A DNA stretch of 64,000 bases, from the NCBI RefSeq assembly GCF_002077945.1, contig NZ_LVYD01000058.1, positions 248,001 to 312,000 on the forward strand. Direction: 5' to 3'. Shown here piece after piece: positions 46,701 through 54,426 of the stretch. Numbering within the stretch: the first letter of the stretch is position 1; the number at the start of each line of letters is the position of its first letter. Source of the DNA: Niastella vici. Lineage in GTDB: Bacteria; Bacteroidota; Bacteroidia; Chitinophagales; Chitinophagaceae. Both the position numbers and the translations under genes were made by a program. The notes below the pieces were generated by a model, which was not told where the DNA came from, did not search any database, and saw only the letters and a list, made by a program, of their open reading frames with translations.

Positions 46701-48679
46701 ACCTGGAATACTTGGGACGAATAGACGAACAGGTAAAAATACGGGGCCACCGGATCGAGCCGGCCGAGATAGAAACTGCCTTACAGCTGCATCCGGATAT
46801 AGATGCTGCGTTAGTGACGGCTACATCCGGCGCTGCCAACGAAAAAGAATTGATAGCTTACCTCGTTACGCAAAAGGAGCCTGCCGTTGCGGACTTACGC
46901 GCGTACCTCAAAGGACTGCTGCCTGCCTATATGCTGCCGCAGCATTATGTATGCCTGGACGCTTTTCCCCTATCGGCCAACGGCAAAGTGGACAGGAAAA
47001 AACTGCCTGACCCGATGGTTAAAGGAGGGCGTAGTGCAGAGCAATATGTGGCTCCTGTCAGTGATACGGAAAAAAGACTGGCTGCAATCTGGCAAAAAGT
47101 GCTGGGGGCCGAACAGGTAGGCCTGAACGATGATTTTTTTGAAATGGGCGGGCATTCTTTTCTTGCCTTGAAGATCGGCATCGAGATCAACAGTGCGTTT
47201 AATACGAACATTGAAGTAAAACATCTGCTGCAGTATACAACCATCCGTACGCTGGCGGAATTTGTAACGGCACTTACTGCCGACGAACCGGGCAATGGCC
47301 ATCCGGGAGCTCCGCATGACGAGGCAGACCTTTCAGGGCCACATTACGAAGTGACAACCACGCAGGTTTATTGGCTGAACGATGAGATCGATAGTGAATA
47401 CAAGTTGACGGATCCCATGCACAGTTCCGGCGTTATGATATATGAGCTGCAGGGAGAATTGGACCTTGACATGCTGAAAAAAGCGCTGTACGACCTTATG
47501 CGCCGTCACGAGAGCCTGAATGCTTCTTTTCACAAAATGAACGGGCGGTTTGTGATGAAGGTGAACGAAGTAGACCCCGCTAAACTGCCTCTTCAGGTTC
47601 TGGAACAAAAGAATGGCGGGGCGGTCAATGCAGCAGACGCCGAAAAATTCCTGGCGTTCAACGACCATATATTGAAAACGACAAGAGCGCCTCTCTTCCT
47701 GATTCGGGTCGTTCGGCACAATGCCGGCTATTTTACTTTTTCATTGAACATCCATCACGTCATTGCCGATGGCTGGGCGCTCGACATCCTGATGAGAGAC
47801 CTGGTTGCTTTATACAATGCGCATAAGACAAACACACCGGTCAATTTGCCGGAATTAAAATATCAGCTAAAAGAACATTTCGGGTTCATTAATAAACATA
47901 AAGCATTGAATTATGATACCCACAAAGCATATTGGCAGGGGCTTTACAATGACCTGCCGGCAAGGCTTACGCTGCCAGGTTGCAATGAAAAACGTACGGC
48001 GCTGAAAGATAAGATATGCAAAGAGGTGACATATTCTTTTACAGACCGGCATGCGGATAACCTGAATGTACTGGTGAGAGAGCATAGGGTTAACCTGTTT
48101 ATTGTTTTACAGGCGACGTTCAAATCTTTTCTTTTCTATACCACAGGCCAAAAGGACCTCCTTATAGGCACCTACGTGTTGGGGCGGGATATCCCCGATT
48201 CGGAGAACCAGATAGGCTGCCTGGCGAATACAAAACTCATTAGAACAATATTGAACGGGAACGATACAGTCAGAGAAGCCATAAGGAAAGTACAGAAGTC
48301 AAATGAGGATATGAACACGTATAATGCCTATACGTTGAACGACCTGTTCTCTGCAATGCTGCCGGCCAATGAATCGCTGACAGACGGGTATTGGAAGATA
48401 AACATGCAGTATGTCACCGTCAAAGAAGAGACCTTAAGTAACAGCTATTCCGGCAGCGGTGATCTCATGGTAAAAAAGAGGCCTGCTGAAACGGATGCCG
48501 TTATTCCCATCGACATGCAGCTTCAATTCCGTGGTTCTTATAAAAATCTGAAAGTGGATGTAACGTATGACAGCAGCCGCTATCAGGAAGATGCCATACA
48601 ACGGCTAATGTCCGGTTATTTCAACTACCTGGAAAAAATGACAGGTTCCGGGAATATTTTAAATCCTGATAAGATATAA
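40703..48679 (+). CDS. Nonribosomal peptide synthetase: TubC-C-A-T-C-A-T-C
   Basis: A 2658-residue NRPS. Residues 1-55 are a TubC-type docking domain. C1 has MDHIITDG (catalytic His208; the preceding His is Asp). A1 core YTSGSTG starts at 684, T1 Ser is 1071 (GGHSL). C2 has MHHIIVDG (His1279-1280). A2 core starts at 1764, T2 Ser is 2152 (GGHSF). A final C domain has IHHVIADG (His2351-2352) and ends the protein. By alignment to GrsA by eye, A1 reads DAFWLGGVFK (close to Val codes) and A2 DLTKIGEVGK (an Asn-type code). No epimerase, methyltransferase or thioesterase domain. It starts 11 bp after the PKS stop and probably accepts its polyketide. Confidence 0.95.
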   Translation: MNVKEVLRELKENKIDIALHNGDIRLSSDNPEIPAAMIRQIREMKKEVIDYLKQHISDDAVIDAIPLLPPQEDYVLSSSQMRLWMVTQLAEGGTAYNMNGVYIFKGQVDELALEYAFNILMARHESLRTIFRNNTSGEVRQVIVPLNELEFSLGRIDLRDRADRKEHVRQLLDAAFRKPFDLLKGPLIRACIYRLEDDEWVFSYTMDHIITDGWSMDILFGELQLLYNARISGKENPLSPLRIQYKDYASWQQRWFQKPSLKRQREYWMQQFADNVPVLEMPVDKPRPMVKSFRGGEMRRYISAEKTSALRDLCQAEGSTLFMGLLAVINTLIYRYSEQEDIVIGSPIAGRVHPDLEDQIGFYVNTLALRTRISGKDTFRQLLTTVRDITLGAYQNQEFPFDELVANLPIQRDMSRNPLFDVVVALLNHEINGARKKQRPANFEATPWKTNEYKISKFDLSFVFTETENGLTAYIEYNTDVYLEDSIRQMSGYFENLLDAILSQPDQSIGLLPLLNEQQQKELLISLQAPMVAVQEEGTRPGEEAATEKTVVRLFEEQVNKTPDAIALIFEENSLTYKELNEQANRVAHYLRESCAIVPDDLVGVRLQRSHRMIVALLGILKAGGAYVPIDPEYPDERVQYILSDSRCTLLLEEAELKKALTGEYSGENPTAVNIPSHLAYVIYTSGSTGLPKGVMVEHKSIVRLVKPGDFVPLTGRETLLSTGSLSFDATIFEFWGMLLNGGRLILCTAQTLLNGTVLEQLIRRWGVDTMWFTVSFFNQLVSRNISVFSGLKTILIGGEKLSAEYIRILKDRYPHVKIINGYGPTENTVFTLTCEIHSAGYIPIGKPMRNTYAYVLNRKGQLQPPGMMGEICAGGLGVARGYLYRPELTAEKFVDDPYLPGARLYRTGDLGRLLPDGNFEFLGRRDDQLKIRGFRIEPGEIESVLLRHKAVKGAVVVAVPNRMGEKELAAYLVSEEVLHVSELRSWLSEALPSYMLPVHYVQLSELPLTANGKVDKRALPHPEGMEMATGKKYVAPRNEIETKLVAIWQEMLSRERISVNDDFFELGGHSLKVFRLASVLDKEFGVKLKMRDLFMHVELGAQAMLIERAQKGIDAPGQQVEGTDGIKHETPVVVPIENIPLTPDYILSSGQHRLWVLQRFSEDSVAYNVPYAYTLRGKIEEDLLERALGMIVERHEILRTVFREDGSGEVRQLVLPANASGFITVREDVRDRIDKREYIKHRVERMFHEAFDLAKGPLVRTGLFRVEDNEWVFCYVMHHIIVDGWSMAVLIREFSQLMTEHSGQVMAGINPLPPLRIQYKDYAHWQQEQLAGQVMKAHRDYWMRQFEGELPVLELTGSGLRRQLKSYRGGKVRRELGTAELAVLKKFCREEGGTLFMGLLSVLNMLLYRYSGQQDIIVGSPIAGRDNADLEDQVGFYVNTLALRNRFEGTDDFRQLLQKVKKTTLEAYEHHPYPFDQLVNALPLQRGMGRNPLFDVLIDFSNLNETIHTQMQQRWFKDFELEKFGAVAPSISKVDLTFFLEENNGALSLSIEYDSDLYSKEWVERMCVHYQQLLEAVSADPSRPIEQIDILDDLEKQILKDFNKPSSAAPGYTNVVTLFNRQAAATPEAVAVEFGEHRLTYRELNERSDALAAYFADEYSIRPGDLIGIMLPRSEKLIVAILATLKLGCAFVPLDPEYPATRKKFIIEDTGVKLMVIQADELATLDYYEGQVFAIDIQLDAIVPATPFAMPHILPGNTAYLIYTSGSTGKPKGCEIAHQSFANYIQWANRYYFPEGLIPNFSLFTPVTFDLTITSIFCTLTSGGTLGIYSQHADITEILANCMSGRFSANCVKLTPSHVDMLSQLGLGSSPVVCVILGGEPVDRRHVHFLKELNPDMRIYNEYGPTEATVGCTVALLSADEPVLIGKPIANTHIYITNAAGVLQPAGIEGEIWIGGTGVAKGYLNRPDLTNEKFVMDPFFPGGRIYKTGDRGRWLKNGNLEYLGRIDEQVKIRGHRIEPAEIETALQLHPDIDAALVTATSGAANEKELIAYLVTQKEPAVADLRAYLKGLLPAYMLPQHYVCLDAFPLSANGKVDRKKLPDPMVKGGRSAEQYVAPVSDTEKRLAAIWQKVLGAEQVGLNDDFFEMGGHSFLALKIGIEINSAFNTNIEVKHLLQYTTIRTLAEFVTALTADEPGNGHPGAPHDEADLSGPHYEVTTTQVYWLNDEIDSEYKLTDPMHSSGVMIYELQGELDLDMLKKALYDLMRRHESLNASFHKMNGRFVMKVNEVDPAKLPLQVLEQKNGGAVNAADAEKFLAFNDHILKTTRAPLFLIRVVRHNAGYFTFSLNIHHVIADGWALDILMRDLVALYNAHKTNTPVNLPELKYQLKEHFGFINKHKALNYDTHKAYWQGLYNDLPARLTLPGCNEKRTALKDKICKEVTYSFTDRHADNLNVLVREHRVNLFIVLQATFKSFLFYTTGQKDLLIGTYVLGRDIPDSENQIGCLANTKLIRTILNGNDTVREAIRKVQKSNEDMNTYNAYTLNDLFSAMLPANESLTDGYWKINMQYVTVKEETLSNSYSGSGDLMVKKRPAETDAVIPIDMQLQFRGSYKNLKVDVTYDSSRYQEDAIQRLMSGYFNYLEKMTGSGNILNPDKI

Positions 48680-48690
48680 ATGGGATAATT

Positions 48691-49830
48691 ATGACTTGTT
48701 CTGATATTGTTCAAGGGACAAAACTCAAGTGGTACAACAACGGGCTTGAAATGAAGAAGGATATATGTTTACTTGTTCCCCAATTCAATGAGGGTGGCAG
48801 AGAGAACTTCCTGGGAAGGCTGGATTATTTCAGGGAACTGGCCAGGGAATTCAAAGACCATCTCGACATTATCCTTATAGACGACGGCTCTACTGATGGC
48901 AGCTTTGCGAAGATAGATGGCTACCTGGGATCTCATCCAGATGCATTTTTCTTTGCTTCCGTGTCCCCGAATGCCAATAAGGTAGGGGCGCTGAGCCAGG
49001 TTGCCTTATCGGTGTCGCATGAATTCATTATTCTTTCTGATTTCGATACCAACCTCGACGGGCTGAAGGACCTCTTGTCAAAGATCGATCTCTGGCGTGC
49101 GAACGATTCTCATATGGGTTATTTTTTCAGGCTGGTGCCATTCGAAGGCTCAGGGAAGATCTTCCAGTACCAGCAGCTGGAATACTGCCTGGCGCGTGTA
49201 AGATATAAATTTCACCAGAGGGTGTACACCGTACCGGTAATGCCCGGAGCAGGTTGTTGCTTCAAGCGGGATATATTGAATACGATCTATTCCCGCCACA
49301 GTGGCCTTAGGAACGGGGAAGACAGGGAGGCTACGATGATCGGCAGGCGGCTGGGTTATTCGGTGTCCTATCTGAAGAATGTACAGGCCCTGACACGCAC
49401 ACCGCTTACAATGAGGGCATTGATAAAACAGCGCGTTCGCTGGAACCTCGGTTACCTGGAGACGGTATATTTCGAACGGCGGCAGTACTGGCGGGAGATT
49501 CAATCGTTCAGCGTGCTGGGTATGCGCACCCTGTTAGATATGTTTTCTGTCTTCTTTATTCTGGCACTGCCCTTTATTCTGTTGATCATCGGCATGAATG
49601 GGCTACTTCACCTGGCGCTCCTTTCCACGCTCTATATCGGATTCGTATCCTGGTGCTACGCGTTGCTGCAGGTAGAACCGGAAGAATGTGCAGAGTTCAG
49701 GCCTAAGCTGATCCCGATGTTGCTGCTCTTTCCTTTGATCAAGCTTTGTATCGACTACACCGCCTGGTTAGGCGCCTTCAGGCAGTTCGCAAAGAACAAA
49801 TATTCCGGATTTGGGAGCAGGTATGTTTAA
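48691..49830 (+). CDS. Processive family 2 glycosyltransferase
   Basis: A 379-residue GT2 with C-terminal membrane segments. Visible are the opening ICLLVPQFNEGG, IDDGSTDGS, the metal site LSDFDTN, and QRVRW (Gln247-Trp251 from this start), the signature of processive synthases such as NodC, hyaluronan and PNAG synthases. Membrane helices follow (about 270-315 and 345-365). The ATG at 48751 (MKKDICLLVPQFN) is an alternative start giving a more typical N-terminus. Within an NRPS operon that also has a NodB-like deacetylase, it may add one or more amino-sugar units to the product; substrate not known. Confidence 0.88.
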   Translation: MTCSDIVQGTKLKWYNNGLEMKKDICLLVPQFNEGGRENFLGRLDYFRELAREFKDHLDIILIDDGSTDGSFAKIDGYLGSHPDAFFFASVSPNANKVGALSQVALSVSHEFIILSDFDTNLDGLKDLLSKIDLWRANDSHMGYFFRLVPFEGSGKIFQYQQLEYCLARVRYKFHQRVYTVPVMPGAGCCFKRDILNTIYSRHSGLRNGEDREATMIGRRLGYSVSYLKNVQALTRTPLTMRALIKQRVRWNLGYLETVYFERRQYWREIQSFSVLGMRTLLDMFSVFFILALPFILLIIGMNGLLHLALLSTLYIGFVSWCYALLQVEPEECAEFRPKLIPMLLLFPLIKLCIDYTAWLGAFRQFAKNKYSGFGSRYV

Positions 49831-49857
49831 TTGAATATTACAAAAAAGATTTAAGCC

Positions 49858-51495
49858 ATGAACGGAAAAAAAGTTTATTTAAAACCCAACGTGGTATTGG
49901 AGCCATTGGTCATGAACTGGTATGCCTGGCCGCATCTTATTTCGCCGGCCACGCTGGCTATGAATATTGTCGGAAGGCATCTTAAAATAATGAATTCATA
50001 TATACGGTCGCCGGAGATACATCGCAAGGCGACGCTGGATCCCAAAATGAGGGGTGGGCCCTTTATGGATTACAAGGAGTCTCGTCAGCAGGAGATACGG
50101 CAGCTGAAACAGGAGACCATTGTGCAGCAATCCAGGCAGATAGAGCTGGCAGAGGCTATCGTTGAATTGGATGAAATGATCAGGAGGAATGCGAAAGGGG
50201 CTTCGATGGAAAGTCTTTATGAAAAGGTGCCTGATCTGCTGAAAGGATATGTGGAGCTGGTGTATGACCTCAACAACAACGCATCGTTCAGGCTGTTTGA
50301 ATCGCTGTTGTATAACAGTGAATTTTACAACAAGTCTTTCCAAAGCATTGCGCTCTGGACCACCTGCAATGATGAGCGTCCATTTTGTTTAAGTGTGGCG
50401 AGGCTTGAAGAGCCGGGTGTGCTTCAATTGAATATCCCTTTCGAGCATGAAGGGGTAGATGCCTTGAGCCGGATGAAGAAAGAAGCAGCGCCGCTGGAAG
50501 AGATTGCTGCGCTATTGAATGTTCCGGCGGAGAAGAGACCCTTGTTCAACAGTTTATTTACAGAAGAACAACCCCCGGCCTACAACAGGTATTCAGGTGA
50601 TAAGGCCAGGATGCGGTATTTCGGGCATGCCTGCATCCTGATAGAAACCTCCGAGATCAGTATCCTGGTAGACCCGGTGATCAGCTATTATGGATATGAT
50701 TACAGCGTTGACAGGTTCACCGATGCAGACCTGCCTGATCACATCGATTTTGTATTGATCACCCATAATCACCAGGACCATATCCTGTTCGAGACCTTAC
50801 TTCCTTTGCGGCACCGGATCGGAACCATCATTGTGCCGAAGACGACAAGCGGGGCCTTACAGGACCCCGACCTGAAAAAAATGTTCAATGCAATAGGCTT
50901 TAAGAATGTGGTTGAAATTGACGACATGGAGAAGCTTGAATTTGGCGAGGTGGCCGTCAGGGGTATTCCATTTACTGGCGAGCACAGCGATCTGAATATC
51001 CGCACTAAAAGCTGTTATCATGTAGCTGTTGAAAAGTTTACTTTTCTTTTAATGGCCGACTCGCGCATCGTTGAACCGCGTTTGTACGGGCACGTTCATG
51101 ATCTTATTGGCGACGTGGACGTGCTGTTCCTGGGAATGGAATGCGACGGCGCGCCCCTGTCGTGGCTGTACGGACCGCTGCTGACGGAAGAACTGTCACG
51201 TGACAAGGATCAGTCGAGAAGACTGTCAGGGTCGGATTGTAAAAAGGGAATGGCGCTTGTTGATATCTTTCGCCCTGCCGAAGTATATGTATATGCCATG
51301 GGGCAGGAGCCGTGGATAGAATTTATCAGCAGTATAAAGTATACACCTGAATCGAACCCCATTATCCAGTCTGATAAGCTCATAGCAGAGTGTACCGCAC
51401 AAGGCCGTGTTGCCGAAAGGCTGTTCGGCGAGAAAGAATTATTGTATAGTTACCGTAACCGGCAGGTTTCAAAATTACAGCATTATGAAAAGTAG
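49858..51495 (+). CDS. CmlA-like diiron beta-hydroxylase acting on carrier-bound amino acids
   Basis: A 545-residue protein with an N-terminal helical domain and a C-terminal metallo-beta-lactamase-fold oxygenase domain. The metal ligands fit CmlA with a constant offset of two residues as I recall its numbering: His303, His305, Asp307, His308 (HNHQDH), Glu375 (GEHSDL, where hydrolases have His), Asp401 (MADSR) and Glu428 (MECDG). CmlA hydroxylates the beta carbon of an amino acid on its NRPS carrier; FrsH does so on Leu. It lies 27 bp after the GT2 gene in the same run and would act on the Val-like or Asn residue of the upstream NRPS, or on one loaded by the second NRPS. Confidence 0.88.
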   Translation: MNGKKVYLKPNVVLEPLVMNWYAWPHLISPATLAMNIVGRHLKIMNSYIRSPEIHRKATLDPKMRGGPFMDYKESRQQEIRQLKQETIVQQSRQIELAEAIVELDEMIRRNAKGASMESLYEKVPDLLKGYVELVYDLNNNASFRLFESLLYNSEFYNKSFQSIALWTTCNDERPFCLSVARLEEPGVLQLNIPFEHEGVDALSRMKKEAAPLEEIAALLNVPAEKRPLFNSLFTEEQPPAYNRYSGDKARMRYFGHACILIETSEISILVDPVISYYGYDYSVDRFTDADLPDHIDFVLITHNHQDHILFETLLPLRHRIGTIIVPKTTSGALQDPDLKKMFNAIGFKNVVEIDDMEKLEFGEVAVRGIPFTGEHSDLNIRTKSCYHVAVEKFTFLLMADSRIVEPRLYGHVHDLIGDVDVLFLGMECDGAPLSWLYGPLLTEELSRDKDQSRRLSGSDCKKGMALVDIFRPAEVYVYAMGQEPWIEFISSIKYTPESNPIIQSDKLIAECTAQGRVAERLFGEKELLYSYRNRQVSKLQHYEK

Positions 51496-52699
51496 CCGCA
51501 CAAATATATTGATTGGCACATTGGCCGTCATCTCCGTATACATATCCGGAGATGTAAAGGCCCAGCAAAACAATGGCATGCCTGATCGCATGGTCGATGA
51601 ACGCTGGACAAAGCGCGAAGTGATCGGCAAGGCCCGGATGATCAGTGAAAGCATAGAGAATAAGAAGATTTTTGATAGTGTTGAGCGGCGCCTGCTTCGC
51701 CACATGCGTGCACTTCGTATCCCTGGTATGCAGGTGGCTGTGGTAAAAGGTGGAAAGATCATTTGCCTTAAGGCGTTAGGCATTGCCAATGTAGAAGATT
51801 CGATAGCCGTATCTGACCAAACGGTGTTTCCTGTTCATGGTGTTACCCGGGCCATCATAAGCGTATCCATCATGCAACTGGTTGAACAGGGCAGGCTTGA
51901 TATATATGGTCCTATATCAAGGTATCTCGACGATCTTCCGCGCGACTGGCAAAAAGTGACTATCCTTCATTTGCTTACCAACAGCTCCGGATTACCCGAC
52001 TGCTGGGACCCTATCGATCGCGTGCCTGACCATGACGACGATGTTTCCTGGGCAAAAACCCTGGGCACTTCCATATTGTTTGAGCCAGGTGGAAAATTCC
52101 TGCTTTCGCAAACTAATTATGCGTTGTTGGGTAAAATTATTGAAAGGGTCAGCGGAATGCCATTCGCTCAATTCATATCCACGCGTCAATTCAATGTCGC
52201 CGGAATGAAGTGCAGCGGATTTGGAGATGCGCGTGATGTTATACCACATTTATCCAGGGATTATTGCTTTTACCGGGAAATTCACGATCACAGGGAAGAT
52301 ACAAACAGGCTTCAGGTGGCTGCACGTAACTGGCCTGAATTTGTATGGCCGTCCGTGGGTTTAAATACGTCCGCAAAGGACCTGGCGCAATGGACCATTG
52401 CGCTACAGGAAGGCAGGCTTATAGGGAAAAATGCAATGGCGCAAATGTGGAAACCGGTGGTCGGATGGGAGTCATCCATGGAAAAAAATGGTTTAAAAGA
52501 AGGATATAGCTGCGGCTGGGAGGAGACAACCTTTGAGAAACGCAGGGTTCACGCTATCACCGGCGGGGGTAAAGCGGCGATCTATTTCTTTCCGGATGAT
52601 GATCTTACCATTATTGTGTCGGCCAACCTGGGGGTTCATGCTGAGCCAGACAGGATGGCTGAGGCTATAGCGACTATCATAAATAATTATAATCCCTGA
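51485..52699 (+). CDS. Exported beta-lactamase-fold protein with all catalytic motifs altered
   Basis: A 404-residue protein with a signal peptide (MKSSRTNILIGTLAVISVYI) and a class C beta-lactamase/DD-peptidase-like fold (IMQLVEQGRLDIYGPISRYL, NYALLGKIIERVSG, GWEETTFEKRR). The Ser-x-x-Lys site is Gly-Val-Thr-Arg (119-122), the Tyr-x-Asn site is Leu-Ser-Gln (207-209) and the Lys-Thr-Gly site is Ile-Thr-Gly (358-360). It is therefore a probable pseudoenzyme. Start 51485 overlaps the preceding gene by 11 bp; a longer frame from 51407 lacks a signal at its start. The stop overlaps the ABC gene (ATGA). Confidence 0.85.
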   Translation: MKSSRTNILIGTLAVISVYISGDVKAQQNNGMPDRMVDERWTKREVIGKARMISESIENKKIFDSVERRLLRHMRALRIPGMQVAVVKGGKIICLKALGIANVEDSIAVSDQTVFPVHGVTRAIISVSIMQLVEQGRLDIYGPISRYLDDLPRDWQKVTILHLLTNSSGLPDCWDPIDRVPDHDDDVSWAKTLGTSILFEPGGKFLLSQTNYALLGKIIERVSGMPFAQFISTRQFNVAGMKCSGFGDARDVIPHLSRDYCFYREIHDHREDTNRLQVAARNWPEFVWPSVGLNTSAKDLAQWTIALQEGRLIGKNAMAQMWKPVVGWESSMEKNGLKEGYSCGWEETTFEKRRVHAITGGGKAAIYFFPDDDLTIIVSANLGVHAEPDRMAEAIATIINNYNP

Positions 52700-54426
52700 T
52701 GAATACAGGACTTTGGCGCTTTGTGAAACCCTATTGGCACCTGATCGGGATGTTGATTGTGCTAATGCTGGCAGCCAACGCCATGAGCTTATGGATACCC
52801 GCTATTGTATCACAAGCCATCGATGCCTACGGCAAAGGCGGGTTTCATGCAGGGGCGGTAATTTTAAAATTCTCCGTCGCTGCTGTGGCCATCGTGGTAC
52901 TGGCCTGCGTTCAGGGCGCGGTGCAAGCCCTTTTTTCGGAGCGGGTTGCAAGAGACCTGCGCAGGAAACTGTCAGATAACATTGCCCATCAAAGCTATGA
53001 ATGGATGGAAGACACCGACCCCGACAGGCTGTTGACACATTTGACCATTGACGTTGACGCCATCAAAACATTCATATCCCAGGCTGTTTTCACCATTGCA
53101 TCTGCCATCTTTGTCGTCATCAGTTGCAGTGTGATCATGCTGTTCATCAATTGGCAGCTGGCCCTGTGCGTAATGGCGATGGTCTTTGCCATCGGCATAG
53201 CGAATTTTACCATGCTGCACAAGATAAAAATATTATCCAGGGGTAGCAGGGAGATAATTGACCGGCTAAATAAGGTGATCAGCGAGAATATTACAGGCGC
53301 AGCATTGATAAGGCTGGTTCATGCCGGGCATGAAGAGCAAGGGAAGTTTATAAAGGCCAATGAAAAAGCAAAAGGCCTGGGGTTGGCAACGGTGAACCTG
53401 TTATCGAAGTTCATGCCGGTGACCCCCTTTGCTACCAATATAGCAGCCCTGACTATTCTGGTGCTTGGTGGGTATTTTGTTATCACGGGCAACATGAGCC
53501 TGGGTAATTTTGCGGCATTCAACAGCTATCTATCCATGCTGGTGATACCCGTCCTTCAGATCGCATCCATGTCGGGAGTGATTGCCGGGGCTACTACCTC
53601 ATACGAAAGGATCAAAAATATTCTTGAAGCCCCTCCACCGGCTGAAGCAGGCACACTGGAAGGTCCCTTGCAGGGAGCGATAGGACTGGAGAAGATACAG
53701 GTGGCTTATGGGCCAACTACCGTATTGAAAAACATTTCCCTTTCCATAAAAGCCGGGTCCAGAACGGCCATCATCGGTCCTACCGGCGCCGGCAAAACGA
53801 AGCTGTTGTACCTGTTGACCGGCCTGATAAGGCCACAAACAGGATCGCTGAAATTCGACGGCGTGGATATAGAAAAATATTGCGCGGCCTCATTTCAATC
53901 CCAGCTGGGCTTTGTTTTCCAGGACAGTATTATTTTTAACATGACTATTCGCGACAACATTGCCTTCAGCGCCTGCGTAACAGCTCAGTCCCTCGAAAAG
54001 GCCATCGCGACTGCAGAGTTAAAGGATCTCATTGATTCTTTCCCCAACGGATTGGATACGGTGATCTCGGAAAGAGGTACCACCCTTTCGGGTGGGCAGA
54101 AGCAACGGCTTATGCTTGCCCGTGCTTTGGTGATCAACCCGAAGATCCTGCTCCTCGATGATTTTACCGCCCGGGTCGACAAGAATACAGAACAAAAGAT
54201 ATTGTGCAATATCGAGCGGAATTATCCGGAGCTGACCCTGGTGTCGGTAACACAAAAGATCAGTTCTGTGAAGCATTACGACCAGATCGTACTGCTGATG
54301 GAAGGGGAGCTGCTGGCTATGGGAACGCATGAACAGTTGATGCGCGTCAGCCCTGAATATGTTCAGTTTTTTTTCTCACAGGAAAATGTGGACAATTATG
54401 AATTACGACCTGAACAAGCTGGCTGA
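52699..54426 (+). CDS. ABC exporter half-transporter with a degenerate ATP site
   Basis: A 575-residue TMD-NBD protein. About six helices occupy residues 10-300. The NBD has Walker A GPTGAGKTKL, signature LSGGQKQR and Walker B LLLDDFTARVD, where the catalytic Glu is Asp, and the H-loop His is Gln (SVTQKIS). These two changes mark the non-canonical half of heterodimeric exporters. It overlaps the next ABC gene by 29 bp and starts on the pseudo-hydrolase stop codon. Probable role: export of the lipopeptide-polyketide across the inner membrane. Confidence 0.92.
   Translation: MNTGLWRFVKPYWHLIGMLIVLMLAANAMSLWIPAIVSQAIDAYGKGGFHAGAVILKFSVAAVAIVVLACVQGAVQALFSERVARDLRRKLSDNIAHQSYEWMEDTDPDRLLTHLTIDVDAIKTFISQAVFTIASAIFVVISCSVIMLFINWQLALCVMAMVFAIGIANFTMLHKIKILSRGSREIIDRLNKVISENITGAALIRLVHAGHEEQGKFIKANEKAKGLGLATVNLLSKFMPVTPFATNIAALTILVLGGYFVITGNMSLGNFAAFNSYLSMLVIPVLQIASMSGVIAGATTSYERIKNILEAPPPAEAGTLEGPLQGAIGLEKIQVAYGPTTVLKNISLSIKAGSRTAIIGPTGAGKTKLLYLLTGLIRPQTGSLKFDGVDIEKYCAASFQSQLGFVFQDSIIFNMTIRDNIAFSACVTAQSLEKAIATAELKDLIDSFPNGLDTVISERGTTLSGGQKQRLMLARALVINPKILLLDDFTARVDKNTEQKILCNIERNYPELTLVSVTQKISSVKHYDQIVLLMEGELLAMGTHEQLMRVSPEYVQFFFSQENVDNYELRPEQAG

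Noticed and set aside
47333-47719. 128-codon minus-strand frame
   Set aside because: It lies inside the terminal condensation domain of the NRPS, opposite sequence with intact C-domain motifs.
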